Source: Bacteroidota bacterium (GTDB lineage Bacteria > Bacteroidota > Bacteroidia > Bacteroidales > VadinHA17). From it: DNA of 32,355 nucleotides. Both the position numbers and the translations under genes were made by a program. Positions 8,120 through 15,582 of this stretch are shown here, piece by piece; the first letter of the stretch is position 1; each line of letters begins with the position of its first letter. The DNA is taken from contig JAUVHQ010000001.1 in the NCBI GenBank assembly GCA_030593185.1, forward strand, positions 1-32,355, written 5' to 3'. Under the pieces are notes generated by a model, which had not been told where the DNA came from, did not search any database, and was given only the letters and a program-made list of their open reading frames with translations.

Positions 8120-8212
8120 TTACTTCCGCTTTTTATGCCTGTTTTTTCTCAGGCGCTTTTTCCGCTTATGCGTTGACATCTTATGTCTTTTCTTCTTCTT
8201 TCCGCTAGGCAT
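8120..8212 (-). CDS. AURKAIP1/COX24-domain (mS38/bS22-like) small basic protein
   Basis: Thirty codons from ATG at 8212 to TAA at 8120 encode a protein that is over half Lys, Arg and His: it starts MPSGKKKKRHKMSTHKRKKR and ends in LRKNRHKKRK. The core KKRHKMSTHKRKKRLRK matches the COX24/AURKAIP1 C-terminal motif. That motif is shared by mitochondrial ribosomal protein mS38 and the mycobacterial small-subunit protein bS22, from family knowledge. A role as a small-subunit ribosomal protein near the decoding region is therefore likely but inferred. It lies 39 bp after the HU gene and 125 bp before rng on the same strand. It is easily missed because of its length. Confidence 0.8.
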   Translation of the reverse strand: MPSGKKKKRHKMSTHKRKKRLRKNRHKKRK

Positions 8213-8251
8213 AAATTCATTAATTTGCGAAGTAATGTTCAGAAATTCCTT

Positions 8252-8539
8252 CTAATGTTTAACATTATTCTTCACCTTACCAACAAATGTTTTTGAAGGC
8301 TTAAAGGCAGGGATGAAATGCTCAGGAATAATTATTGTAGTATTCTTAGAAATATTCCTTGCAGTTTTTTTAGCTCTCTTTTTCACAATAAAACTGCCAA
8401 ATCCACGAAGATATACATTTTTATCTTTTACAAGTGAATCCTTAACAGTTTCCATGAAAGCTTCAATTGTCTTTTGTACTGTTACCTTTTCAATACCGGT
8501 ATTTTTCGAAATTTCGTTTACAATGTCTGCTTTTGTCAT
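8252..8539 (-). CDS. HU/IHF family DNA-binding protein
   Basis: A 95-residue nucleoid protein that binds and bends DNA as a dimer. It shows the full family pattern: N-terminal helices MTKADIVNEISKNTGIEK, then the loop LRGFGSFIVKKRAKKTARN, which is the HU signature GFGxF followed by basic residues. A DNA-inserting beta arm and the C-terminal PAFKPSKTFVGKVK complete it. The arm tip reads IIIPEHFIPAF, with Pro in the usual position. Length is standard. A TATATTTG box lies 54-61 bp upstream on the minus strand. HU is the first gene of the HU / COX24-type / rng cluster and is divergent from ssb. Confidence 0.93.
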   Translation of the reverse strand: MTKADIVNEISKNTGIEKVTVQKTIEAFMETVKDSLVKDKNVYLRGFGSFIVKKRAKKTARNISKNTTIIIPEHFIPAFKPSKTFVGKVKNNVKH

Positions 8540-8592
8540 TTTTTAAAATCTTTAGTTATCAATATTTTACATCGGTTTTAATATCAAGTGTG

Positions 8593-8600
8593 CAAATATA
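8593..8600 (-). promoter_or_regulatory. Candidate -7 box for the HU gene
   Basis: On the minus strand the sequence is TATATTTG, a match to the Bacteroidota -7 consensus TAnnTTTG, 54 bp before the HU ATG. No convincing TTTG -33 box was found at the usual distance. Confidence 0.4.
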
Positions 8601-8670
8601 AAAGATTTCCAACAATAAACGAAATACTTAACTATTTTTTTTACTATTTTTGTAATTAAAAGAAACGAAT

Positions 8671-8858
8671 CAGTCTGCAATCGGCAGTCGGCAGTCGGCA
8701 GTCACATATAACGTATTACGAATAACAATTAACAAAATAACGAATTAGCAAATTAACGATGAAGAAGAAGTCGGCAGTCAGCAGTCAGGGTTCTACATAG
8801 AAACCCGAAACCCGTAACTCGTAACAATTTTATCATTTACGCATTTAATCATTTTTGA
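8671..8858. repeat. Composite of four repeat phrases between HU and ssb
   Basis: The 362-bp divergent spacer holds no gene. It contains in order: GGCAGTC repeats (8671-8703, three near-perfect heptamers; again 8770-8788); an ACGAATTA/AACAATTA/ACGAATTAGC phrase (8709-8758); a GAAACCCG-GAAACCCG-TAACTCG-TAAC phrase (8800-8825); and TTTTATCATTTACGCATTTAATCATTT (first bases at 8827-8858). Each phrase recurs elsewhere in the window. In many Bacteroidota mutY lies between HU or rng and ssb; here this tract is in its place. Confidence 0.75.
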
Positions 8859-8901
8859 CTTAAGACACTGAGAATAGTTACAATAAAAGAAATTAAACAA
8901 T

Positions 8902-9387
8902 ATGTCAATAAACAAAGTAATTCTGGTAGGTAATGTTGGAAAAGATCCTGAAGTAAGATATCTGGACAGCGGTGTAGCTGTTGCTAATTTTCCTTTTGCA
9001 ACAAGCGAAACATATAAGAATAAACAAGGAGAAAAGGTTACAAACACTGAATGGCACAATATTGTTATGTGGAGGGGATTAGCCGAAGTGGTTGAAAAAT
9101 ATGTAAACAAGGGGTCTCAGCTTTACATAGAAGGAAAGATCAGAACACGGTCGTACGATGACAGGGATGGAAATAAACGTTACATTACAGAAATTATTGG
9201 AGACAATATGCAAATGCTTGGACGTAAAAGTGACAGAAACAGTATTCCTCCTCCTTCTGAAGAAGACGCCCCCGTTGCAAAATCTGATAATCAGGATATT
9301 ACAACATCCAGCATAGACAAGGCCACTGGTAATTTCGAGAACCAGGATACTTCAACCACGGAAGAAAATGACGATCTTCCATTTTAG
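8902..9387 (+). CDS. ssb: Single-stranded DNA-binding protein
   Basis: Binds single-stranded DNA during replication, recombination and repair, and recruits partners through its acidic tail. The OB fold fills residues 1-110: MSINKVILVGNVGKDPEVRY is the standard start, followed by TEWHNIVMW and a strand with YIEGKIRTRSYDD. A flexible linker leads to EENDDLPF, the conserved C-terminal partner-binding tip. Its 161 residues are normal. It is the first gene of a plus-strand run, 36 bp ahead of gldE, in the conserved ssb-gldE-gldD order of Bacteroidota. Confidence 0.95.
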   Translation: MSINKVILVGNVGKDPEVRYLDSGVAVANFPFATSETYKNKQGEKVTNTEWHNIVMWRGLAEVVEKYVNKGSQLYIEGKIRTRSYDDRDGNKRYITEIIGDNMQMLGRKSDRNSIPPPSEEDAPVAKSDNQDITTSSIDKATGNFENQDTSTTEENDDLPF

Positions 9388-9423
9388 TCCGTTAAATAAG
9401 TTATAAACATATATTCATTTAGT

Positions 9424-10776
9424 TTGGAAACAGATGATCCTTACTCGTGGATGCCGCTAATAAGCAGCAATATTACTTTCCATTCTTTTAACCCCATTAT
9501 TTTTGTCTGGTTAACAGTATTGATCCTGCTTCTTATATGTTCAGCATTTATCTCCGGATCGGAAGTGGCATATTTTTCACTTTCACCTTCAGACATAGAT
9601 AGATTCAAACGGGAAAAAAGCAAGAAATCTAACCGTATCATGAAATTAATTGATATGCCCGAAAGGTTACTTGGATCTATTCTTATATCTAATAATTTTG
9701 TTAATGTCGGGATTGTAATCATATCGAACTATATTATCAACAGAATAGTGGATCTGTCTGATGCCAGAGTAATCGGGTTTATTTTCCGGGTGGTAATTAT
9801 AACCTTCCTGCTCTTACTATTTGGAGAAATTCTGCCCAAAATATACGCGACACAATTTGCAATTAAATTTGCCAGGTTAATGGCTACACCTCTCACAATT
9901 CTTGATAAGATTTTTAAACCAATCAGTCTGGTTCTAATATCATCAACATCTATTATTCAGAAAAAATTTACTCGTTTAAAGGATGATATTTCCATGGATG
10001 ATCTGTCTGAAGTTCTCGATCTTCCGTCAACCGAAATAACCGAAGATAAAGAGATTCTCAAGGGCATTGTCCGGTTCGGGAATATTGATGCAAAAGAAAT
10101 AATGAAAGCAAGAATGGATATTTTCGCTATTAATATTGATACAAAATTCACCGACCTTTTACCCGAAATTATCTCTTCAGGTTATTCAAGGATACCTGTT
10201 TATATTGAATCACTCGACAACATTAAAGGAATGTTGTATATAAAAGACCTGCTTTCCCATATGCACAAACCAAATACTTTCAGGTGGCAATCTCTTATTC
10301 GACCACCCTATTTTGTACCTGAAACAAAAAAGATAAATGATCTTCTTGAAGAATTCCAGGCAAAAAAGATCCATATGGCCATTGTTCTGGACGAATACGG
10401 AGGAACATATGGATTAATAACACTTGAAGATATTCTGGAGGAGATCGTTGGTGAAATTACAGATGAATATGACGAGGAGGAACCAACTTATAAAAAACTT
10501 GGTGAAAATGTTTTTCTTTTTGAAGGAAAAACACAACTTAATGATTTTTATAAGATTACCGGATCAAAAATTGGTGTTTTTGATAAAGTAAAAGGCGAAG
10601 CTGATACACTTGCCGGACTTATTCTTGAATTAAAAGGGGAAATTCCTATGAAGGATGATGTTATCAAGTACAGCAATTTTGTATTCAACGTTACATCGGT
10701 TGATAACCGTCGAATTAAAGAAATAGAAGTCAGGATTGAAGGTTTTTCAAAGACTGAAAATGAAAAAAAACAATAG
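9424..10776 (+). CDS. gldE: Gliding motility-associated protein GldE (CNNM/CorC-type)
   Basis: A 450-residue membrane protein of the DUF21-CBS-CorC family. An N-terminal membrane domain (about 22-165) contains the family motifs SGSEVAYFSLS and FGEILPK (134-139). A CBS pair (about 200-340) includes HMAIVLDEYGGTYGLITLED. A C-terminal CorC/HlyC domain covers about 355-440. Relatives transport Mg2+ or related ions; in gliding Bacteroidota GldE is linked to GldD and the motility and type IX secretion machinery. The chosen start is TTG at 9424, giving METDDPYSW, which resembles the short acidic start of homologues; an ATG at 9451 is the alternative. The gene overlaps gldD by 17 bp, which implies translational coupling. 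Confidence 0.88.
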   Translation: METDDPYSWMPLISSNITFHSFNPIIFVWLTVLILLLICSAFISGSEVAYFSLSPSDIDRFKREKSKKSNRIMKLIDMPERLLGSILISNNFVNVGIVIISNYIINRIVDLSDARVIGFIFRVVIITFLLLLFGEILPKIYATQFAIKFARLMATPLTILDKIFKPISLVLISSTSIIQKKFTRLKDDISMDDLSEVLDLPSTEITEDKEILKGIVRFGNIDAKEIMKARMDIFAINIDTKFTDLLPEIISSGYSRIPVYIESLDNIKGMLYIKDLLSHMHKPNTFRWQSLIRPPYFVPETKKINDLLEEFQAKKIHMAIVLDEYGGTYGLITLEDILEEIVGEITDEYDEEEPTYKKLGENVFLFEGKTQLNDFYKITGSKIGVFDKVKGEADTLAGLILELKGEIPMKDDVIKYSNFVFNVTSVDNRRIKEIEVRIEGFSKTENEKKQ

Positions 10777-11362
10777 CAAATCAACCATACTATTCCTGTT
10801 AACTTTTGTAATATTGGGGGGTCTGTTTGGCGGAACATCATGTAAAAAACAGACTGTTCCCAAACCACGGGGATATTTCAGGATCGACCTGCCTCAAAAG
10901 AAGTACCATCTTTTTGATTCAGTATGCCCCTATAGTTTTGAGTACCCGGTTTATTCCAGAATAGCAGCTGACACCGATTTTAATACTGAACCATGCTGGA
11001 TAAACATATTATACCCGGCATATAATGCAAATATCCATATTAGCTATAAACAGATTCATAATAACCTTGATGAAATGGTTGAAGATGCTCACACACTGGT
11101 TTATAAACACACAATTAAAGCTGATGCTATTCACGAAGAAATATTTCAAAATCCTGAAAAAAAAGTTTATGGTATCTTATACGACATTCACGGTGATGCT
11201 GCTTCATCTGTCCAATTCTGGTTAACAGACAGTACAGATCATTATTTAAGAGGTGCCTTGTATTTCATGGTTGAGCCTGCGGAAGATTCTCTTGCTCCTG
11301 TAATCGCTTTTATCAAAGAAGATATAATGCACTTGATAGAAACTATGAACTGGAAAAAATAA
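10760..11362 (+). CDS. gldD: Gliding motility lipoprotein GldD
   Basis: A 200-residue lipoprotein needed for gliding and secretion in flavobacteria. The ATG at 10760 gives MKKNNSKSTILFLLTFVILG then GLFGGTSCKK, a signal peptide with a plausible lipoprotein cysteine at residue 29. Mature sequence opens with PKPRGYFRIDLPQKKYHLFD, the typical GldD start, and contains EYPVYSRI and INILYPAYNANIHISYK. An upstream in-frame TTG at 10736 would add eight residues before the signal peptide and is unlikely. The start codon lies inside the last codons of gldE. Lnt, encoded at 1413-3032, would acylate proteins of this type. Confidence 0.9.
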   Translation: MKKNNSKSTILFLLTFVILGGLFGGTSCKKQTVPKPRGYFRIDLPQKKYHLFDSVCPYSFEYPVYSRIAADTDFNTEPCWINILYPAYNANIHISYKQIHNNLDEMVEDAHTLVYKHTIKADAIHEEIFQNPEKKVYGILYDIHGDAASSVQFWLTDSTDHYLRGALYFMVEPAEDSLAPVIAFIKEDIMHLIETMNWKK

Positions 11363-11430
11363 ATCCCGGATTTGGTGATATTTTTTTATTAACTTGCCTT
11401 GGTTTTTCTGAGAAAAATGGATTCTTTATC

Positions 11431-12066
11431 ATGGGAATGATCCTGAAAAAAAAACTGGAAGATGGAAGTATATTGGGGATATGGGAGATTACTGAAGATA
11501 TTAATGTACTCCTTGACCAGATTAAACTTTCCGACACGGAACTTGATCGTTTTAACGGATTCCTTAGTCATGCACGAAAGCTTGAATTCCTGAGTGTACG
11601 GGCACTATTAAGAAAAATGGTTAATTTTAAAACAAAAATCATATATAATGGTAACCGGAAGCCTTATCTTGATGATGGTTCTCATAATATTAGTATTTCT
11701 CATTCAAAAAACCTTACATCAATACTTCTGAATAAAACTAAAAGAGTTGGAATTGATCTTGAATATATGTCCCACAGGATCAGAAAAATTGCTCATAAGT
11801 TCATTAACGACAATGAATCGATCAATAAGAATAATCTCACTGAGAAATATCATCTCTATATTCACTGGTGTGCCAAGGAGGCGCTATATAAGGTATGTGA
11901 CAAGAAAGATATTAATTTCAGACTAAATCTATTCATTAAACCATTTCCTGTAAATAATAAAGGTGTTATTAAGGGTAAAGTTAACAGTGAAAAGATTAAC
12001 GAAGAATTTGATTTGAATTATTTCAAATATGATAATTATATTATCGTCTATACGAGTAAAGATTAA
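11431..12066 (+). CDS. 4'-phosphopantetheinyl transferase superfamily protein
   Basis: Transfers the phosphopantetheine arm from coenzyme A to carrier proteins. It has 211 residues, the Sfp-like two-lobed size. The substrate-binding HNISISHSK motif (85-93), metal-binding VGIDLE (D109, E111) and WCAKEALYK (W146, K149, E150, K154) are all present and correctly spaced. ATG at 11431 and 11437 are both possible. It sits 68 bp after gldD and 3 bp before the next gene, so it is translationally close to the ether-lipid synthase. The target carrier protein (fatty-acid ACP or a secondary-metabolite carrier) cannot be told. No carrier gene lies nearby. Confidence 0.88.
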   Translation: MGMILKKKLEDGSILGIWEITEDINVLLDQIKLSDTELDRFNGFLSHARKLEFLSVRALLRKMVNFKTKIIYNGNRKPYLDDGSHNISISHSKNLTSILLNKTKRVGIDLEYMSHRIRKIAHKFINDNESINKNNLTEKYHLYIHWCAKEALYKVCDKKDINFRLNLFIKPFPVNNKGVIKGKVNSEKINEEFDLNYFKYDNYIIVYTSKD

Positions 12067-12069
12067 TTT

Positions 12070-12807
12070 ATGATCTACGATTGGATAGTTAAGCAGGTAT
12101 TAAATGGGAAAAAATTATTTGCCCTTCTTCTTGATCCTGATGAATATAATGACCAGTCACTAAAGCACACCTTAATAGAAGCCGGCAAAACAGAAACAGA
12201 TTTTATTCTTGTTGGTGGCAGCCTTGTCTCTACTCCTGTCGCCCCCTTTATTCAAAAAATAAAAGAAAATTCAGAAATACCTGTTTTACTTTTTCCCGGC
12301 AACTTGCTTCAAATCAGTGATAATGCTGATGGAATACTGTTTTTATCTCTTATTTCGGGTCGTAATCCTGATTTGCTTATCGGTAATCATGTTGCAGCTG
12401 CTTCAATGATAAAAGGTTCAGGGATGGAAGTAATTTCAACCGGGTATATCCTTGTTGAGAATGGGAAATCCACTTCGGTTGAATATATCAGCAATACTAA
12501 ACCTGTTCCATCTGATAAACCGGATATTGCATCAGCCACAGCTATTGCCGGAGAAATGCTTGGTTTCAAGCTAATTTATCTTGAAGCCGGTAGCGGTGCA
12601 CAGCATCCTATAAAAACAGAAATAATTACCCGTGTAAAAAAGAACATTGAAGTACCTCTTATTGTTGGCGGCGGTATCAGAAATACTGAAGATGCTAAAA
12701 ATATACTAAATGCCGGCGCTGATATTATTGTTATTGGAAATGCAATTGAGAAAGATACTTCCTTTCTGAAAAAGGTTAGCGACATCACAAAGAAATGGAG
12801 TTCATAA
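12070..12807 (+). CDS. Geranylgeranylglyceryl phosphate synthase family protein
   Basis: A TIM-barrel prenyltransferase that joins a polyprenyl diphosphate to glycerol-1-phosphate, the first step of archaeal-type ether lipids. The 245 residues show LLLDPDE (D22, D24; metal and diphosphate site), FILVGGSL, a YLEAGSGAQHPI motif for glycerol phosphate, then VGGGIRN and VIGNAIEKD at the C-terminal phosphate site. Length and motifs fit the group II enzymes known in Bacteroidota rather than the shorter Bacillus PcrB. The product chain length is not deducible. It is the last gene of the ssb-to-GGGPS run and ends before a hairpin terminator. Confidence 0.9.
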   Translation: MIYDWIVKQVLNGKKLFALLLDPDEYNDQSLKHTLIEAGKTETDFILVGGSLVSTPVAPFIQKIKENSEIPVLLFPGNLLQISDNADGILFLSLISGRNPDLLIGNHVAAASMIKGSGMEVISTGYILVENGKSTSVEYISNTKPVPSDKPDIASATAIAGEMLGFKLIYLEAGSGAQHPIKTEIITRVKKNIEVPLIVGGGIRNTEDAKNILNAGADIIVIGNAIEKDTSFLKKVSDITKKWSS

Positions 12808-12875
12808 CTTTACAAGAAATAATTGTTCTAATTGCTATCATTTCCATAAATATAACGTACAATGCCAATTAAATA

Positions 12876-12911
12876 AATAACGTTATTAATTACGTTATTA
12901 ATAACGTTATT
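12876..12911. repeat. 12-bp tandem repeat of a palindromic core
   Basis: ACGTTATTAATT (12880-12891), ACGTTATTAATA (12892-12903) and a partial ACGTTATT (12904-12911) are in tandem. Two of the units form the perfect palindrome AATAACGTTATT (12876-12887 and 12900-12911). The tract lies between two convergent genes. Confidence 0.7.
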
Positions 12912-12980
12912 CTTTATATTAATCAAGGGGCTTTCGTTAAAAGGAATTATGCAAATAACTCTATCAATTAACAGGAACAA

Positions 12981-13007
12981 AAAAAACCGCCTGAAGGCGG
13001 AATTTTT
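12981..13007. terminator. Bidirectional intrinsic terminator
   Basis: An A-run, the stem CCGCC-TGAA-GGCGG (12987-13000) and the run ATTTTT form a compact hairpin with A/T tails on both sides. It lies between the GGGP synthase gene (plus) and the TPR gene (minus) and can serve both. Confidence 0.85.
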
Positions 13008-13031
13008 CACACTACCATTAAGTAAAATATC

Positions 13032-14003
13032 TTAATTGCACTTAAGCACAACTTCAATTTGATATTTAGCACCCTCGGCATAATCACCAAACATTGCTTT
13101 TTTAAAGGCAATACATGCTTCACTGTTATTGTCAAGACCAATATAGGCATTCCCCATCTCGTAGAATATCCCTGCTTTCTCAGTATCTCCACCATTTTCA
13201 AATTCTTCAGCTCTCTTAAGTGTTTTCACTGCTAATTCGTACTGCTTTTTAGAATTATAGATTTTTCCCAATTGAAAATATACCATTGGATTTTTTGATC
13301 CATATTCGACAGCACTTTTAAAACTTGTTTCAGCTTCATCCATATTCTCAGCCTGGAGAGATATAACAGCTTTATTAAAATAGAAAGTTCTGAGCACCTG
13401 CTCAGCCTGATCCGCCGTTTTAATATCGTTATTTGCAAACCCAAGCTCAATTGTTTTAGTAAGTGAGGCTTTCATATTTAATTCGTCATCAAGATCTTTG
13501 TAAATTAATCCTTTTGATAAATATGCTTTGGTCAGGTTAGGGTTCAATTCAACAGCTTTATCCAGGTTTTTCAATGCTTCCTGTGGATTTTGTTTCATTA
13601 GTGAATTCCCCTGAACCATATAGAGTTGCGGAATAACTTTATTTGCTTTCGCCAAGATATTACTGTTATTGTATTTATCAGCTATCTCTCCGGCTTTTTT
13701 AAACCTTTCAATAGCTTCTTCAATTTTTTTCTGCTTATATGATTCCATTGCAAGTTTATAATACAATCCTGGCAACTGGGTTTCAGCAAGTACTCTGGTC
13801 TCTTCTGCGTCATCACCTACAATATCACATAGTTTGATGCATTTGTTAAATGCTTCAATTGCACCCCCGGGATCAGATTTTATTAACTGTGCTCCTTCAT
13901 TATAGGCTGAAATTGCATCGTTGTTGGTCTGCGAAATTCCAGTAAAAGGCGCTAAAATAAAAGCTGACACAATAATTAAAAATAGTTGTTTATACTTCAT
14001 CAT
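13032..14003 (-). CDS. Exported tetratricopeptide-repeat protein
   Basis: A 323-residue protein with a signal peptide (about 1-25, ending PFTGISQ) followed almost entirely by helix-turn-helix repeats of TPR type. Clear units include EALKNLDKAVELNPNLTKAY, then LSKGLIYKDLDD, and later NPMVYFQLGKIYNSKKQYEL followed by AVKTLKRAEEF. TPR arrays bind protein partners, here in the periplasm or at the outer membrane. No enzymatic domain is visible. It follows another exported helical-repeat protein by 106 bp on the same strand and ends 25 bp from a strong terminator. Two adjacent ATG codons leave the start uncertain by one residue. Confidence 0.82.
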   Translation of the reverse strand: MMKYKQLFLIIVSAFILAPFTGISQTNNDAISAYNEGAQLIKSDPGGAIEAFNKCIKLCDIVGDDAEETRVLAETQLPGLYYKLAMESYKQKKIEEAIERFKKAGEIADKYNNSNILAKANKVIPQLYMVQGNSLMKQNPQEALKNLDKAVELNPNLTKAYLSKGLIYKDLDDELNMKASLTKTIELGFANNDIKTADQAEQVLRTFYFNKAVISLQAENMDEAETSFKSAVEYGSKNPMVYFQLGKIYNSKKQYELAVKTLKRAEEFENGGDTEKAGIFYEMGNAYIGLDNNSEACIAFKKAMFGDYAEGAKYQIEVVLKCN

Positions 14004-14040
14004 AACAAATAATTTTATTAAACAAATTTATTTAAGAATG

Positions 14041-14048
14041 CAAATATA
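14041..14048 (-). promoter_or_regulatory. Candidate -7 box for the TPR gene
   Basis: TATATTTG on the minus strand, 38 bp before the TPR start codon, matches TAnnTTTG. It suggests that this gene has its own promoter despite the co-directional gene upstream. No clear -33 box was seen. Confidence 0.4.
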
Positions 14049-14109
14049 TAAAAAAGATAATTTAAACCCAATATTCAATAAAAACAGGCTTAAAAATAAC
14101 AAACAAAAA

Positions 14110-15219
14110 TTATTCCAAAATACATGGATAATCTGTTTTTCCAAATGCAATTTTTTTGTTCTCTTTTGCCAGTTTAACCATTCCTTCTCTTTCATATATC
14201 CTGCTTAATCCTGCATATGCCAGAGCGGTGTAAGTATCTACCCGCGGATTGAACTCAACAGCCATCTCAATACCTTTTTTATATAATTTTTCAGACACTT
14301 TGTAGTTGTGGTTAACGAGTTCTTCTATCATCCCATTAAAAATCAATTCCATCATTTGTGCAAAATCATCTGATTTTTTTTGCTGTTCAAGCATTGGTAT
14401 TAGTTCAGCTGCTTTCTCATAATCATTAACAACAAAAAGATTAAAGATCAAATGAACAAGATAAAAAGTGTTATCCGGGTATAATTCATGCAGTTGCTCT
14501 GCATAATTCAAAGCCATTCGAGGATTGCATTCGTAACTCAAATAAATATGATGTAAAAAGAATAGCCCCTCAGCTTTCATAAAAACTGAATTGTTTGCTA
14601 TCCAATTAAGTTCCTTTAGCCCTTCAATCCGGCTACCTTTGTGAAGAAATATCAGCAAAGGTTTATAAGCCGGATGAGCTTCAGGATATGCTTCAATATA
14701 ATAACTATAAAGACCCGTAAAAAACTTATATTCCTTAAAAGCATCTTTTAAATCAAAAGCCTTCACTACACGCCTATAGGAGTAAGGAATATGTTTTATT
14801 ACCTTAATAATCTGATCATTGTCAGCATAATACATCATCTGCATTGCATGTGCAACAAGACTGAAGAAACTGCCTTCAATATAATCATCCCCGCTTTTCA
14901 TCACTTCATCAGATAACGCGGCACTTTTTTTCATCTTTTGGATAAACATATTCACTGCATCTGAATTATTTGGATTAAGAGGCGCATTTTGCCAAAAAAT
15001 ACTTAGTCCTTCGAGAAATGGGACAACCGGATGGTTAGGAATTTCATTTTCAATTATCCTGAACAGGGAATCAGCTTTTTTAAATTCGTAGTTATACATA
15101 AAGTCCAATCCGTACTTTATTCTGGTCATTATAACTTCGTTGCTGATAAGCTTATCCTGTCCCGCTGCTACAGAGAAATAAACAGAAGTTATTATGAAAA
15201 AAAGCAGAAACCTTCGCAT
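14110..15219 (-). CDS. Exported helical-repeat (TPR-like) protein of unknown function
   Basis: A 369-residue protein with a signal peptide (about 1-20, ending SVAAGQ). The rest is alpha-helical, with degenerate TPR-like spacing: FMYNYEFKKADSLFRIIENE near residue 40, MALNYAEQLHELYPDNTFYL near 235 and LYKKGIEMAVEFNPRVDTY near 320. It is rich in aromatic residues. I do not recognise a specific family; an uncharacterised Bacteroidota TPR group is the best guess. It probably acts as a periplasmic scaffold, by inference only. A GTGCCTAAA phrase tract lies 28-64 bp upstream of the ATG. Confidence 0.72.
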   Translation of the reverse strand: MRRFLLFFIITSVYFSVAAGQDKLISNEVIMTRIKYGLDFMYNYEFKKADSLFRIIENEIPNHPVVPFLEGLSIFWQNAPLNPNNSDAVNMFIQKMKKSAALSDEVMKSGDDYIEGSFFSLVAHAMQMMYYADNDQIIKVIKHIPYSYRRVVKAFDLKDAFKEYKFFTGLYSYYIEAYPEAHPAYKPLLIFLHKGSRIEGLKELNWIANNSVFMKAEGLFFLHHIYLSYECNPRMALNYAEQLHELYPDNTFYLVHLIFNLFVVNDYEKAAELIPMLEQQKKSDDFAQMMELIFNGMIEELVNHNYKVSEKLYKKGIEMAVEFNPRVDTYTALAYAGLSRIYEREGMVKLAKENKKIAFGKTDYPCILE

Positions 15220-15246
15220 ATTAAATAAATTTTTCGGTAACTATTC

Positions 15247-15283
15247 AATGTCTAAAGTGCCTAGAATGCTAAAATGTTTAAAG
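15247..15283. repeat. GTGCCTAAA phrase tract, short copy
   Basis: Four degenerate units (GTCTAAA, GTGCCTAGA, ATGCTAAA, ATGTTTAAA) lie just upstream of the exported helical-repeat gene and abut the REPIN-like element. The family is shared with 6166-6237 and 26565-26626. Confidence 0.55.
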
Positions 15284-15448
15284 CATAATAAGTATACAGA
15301 TTTTGCGAACGAAGTGAAGCAATCTTTCAAGACTTTTCGTAAAGCTTATGACAGTTCATTTATTTGACATTCTGGTTATTTTTGGGAGTTTGCTTCGTCG
15401 CTTCGCTCCTCGCAAAATCCTTTTTCAACCAATAAAATCCGGTTTAAA
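15280..15448 (-). repeat. REPIN-like dispersed element, copy B (inverted)
   Basis: Reverse-complement copy of the element at 3753-3920. The REP end TTTGCTTCGTCGCTTCGCTC-CTCGCAAAATCC runs to 15420, and the opposite end is at about 15299-15330. About 20 differences were counted over 168 positions, with no gap. In the same minus-to-plus frame both copies have a short open frame beginning MTV, but changes are mostly amino-acid-altering and copy A stops after 32 codons, so this is not read as a gene. Confidence 0.75.
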
Positions 15449-15454
15449 CTTCAC

Positions 15455-15575
15455 CTCTTCGCCTATCTTCTTATCATCTCCTTATTTCTTCATTTTATCA
15501 TTTACTCATTTTATCATTTACTCACCTTACTCAACTCTTCATTCTTCCCTTTTGCCTTTTGCCTTTTCTTCTCCT
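15455..15575. repeat. Pyrimidine-rich phrase tract
   Basis: Between the REPIN-like copy and the stop of the next minus-strand gene there is no gene. The stretch contains an exact 16-bp tandem, CATTTTATCATTTACT (15491-15506 and 15507-15522), then CCTTTTGCCTTTTGCCTTTT (15549-15568). The first phrase resembles 8827-8858. Confidence 0.65.
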
Positions 15576-15582
15576 TTCAACT

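Noticed and set aside
8793..9110. 105-codon minus-strand frame over the ssb start
   Set aside because: Overlaps well-supported ssb and translates the GTAACCC phrase; no protein features.
12828..13010. Minus-strand 60-codon frame with NNVINNVINNVI
   Set aside because: Product of the 12-bp tandem palindromes and the terminator, not a protein.
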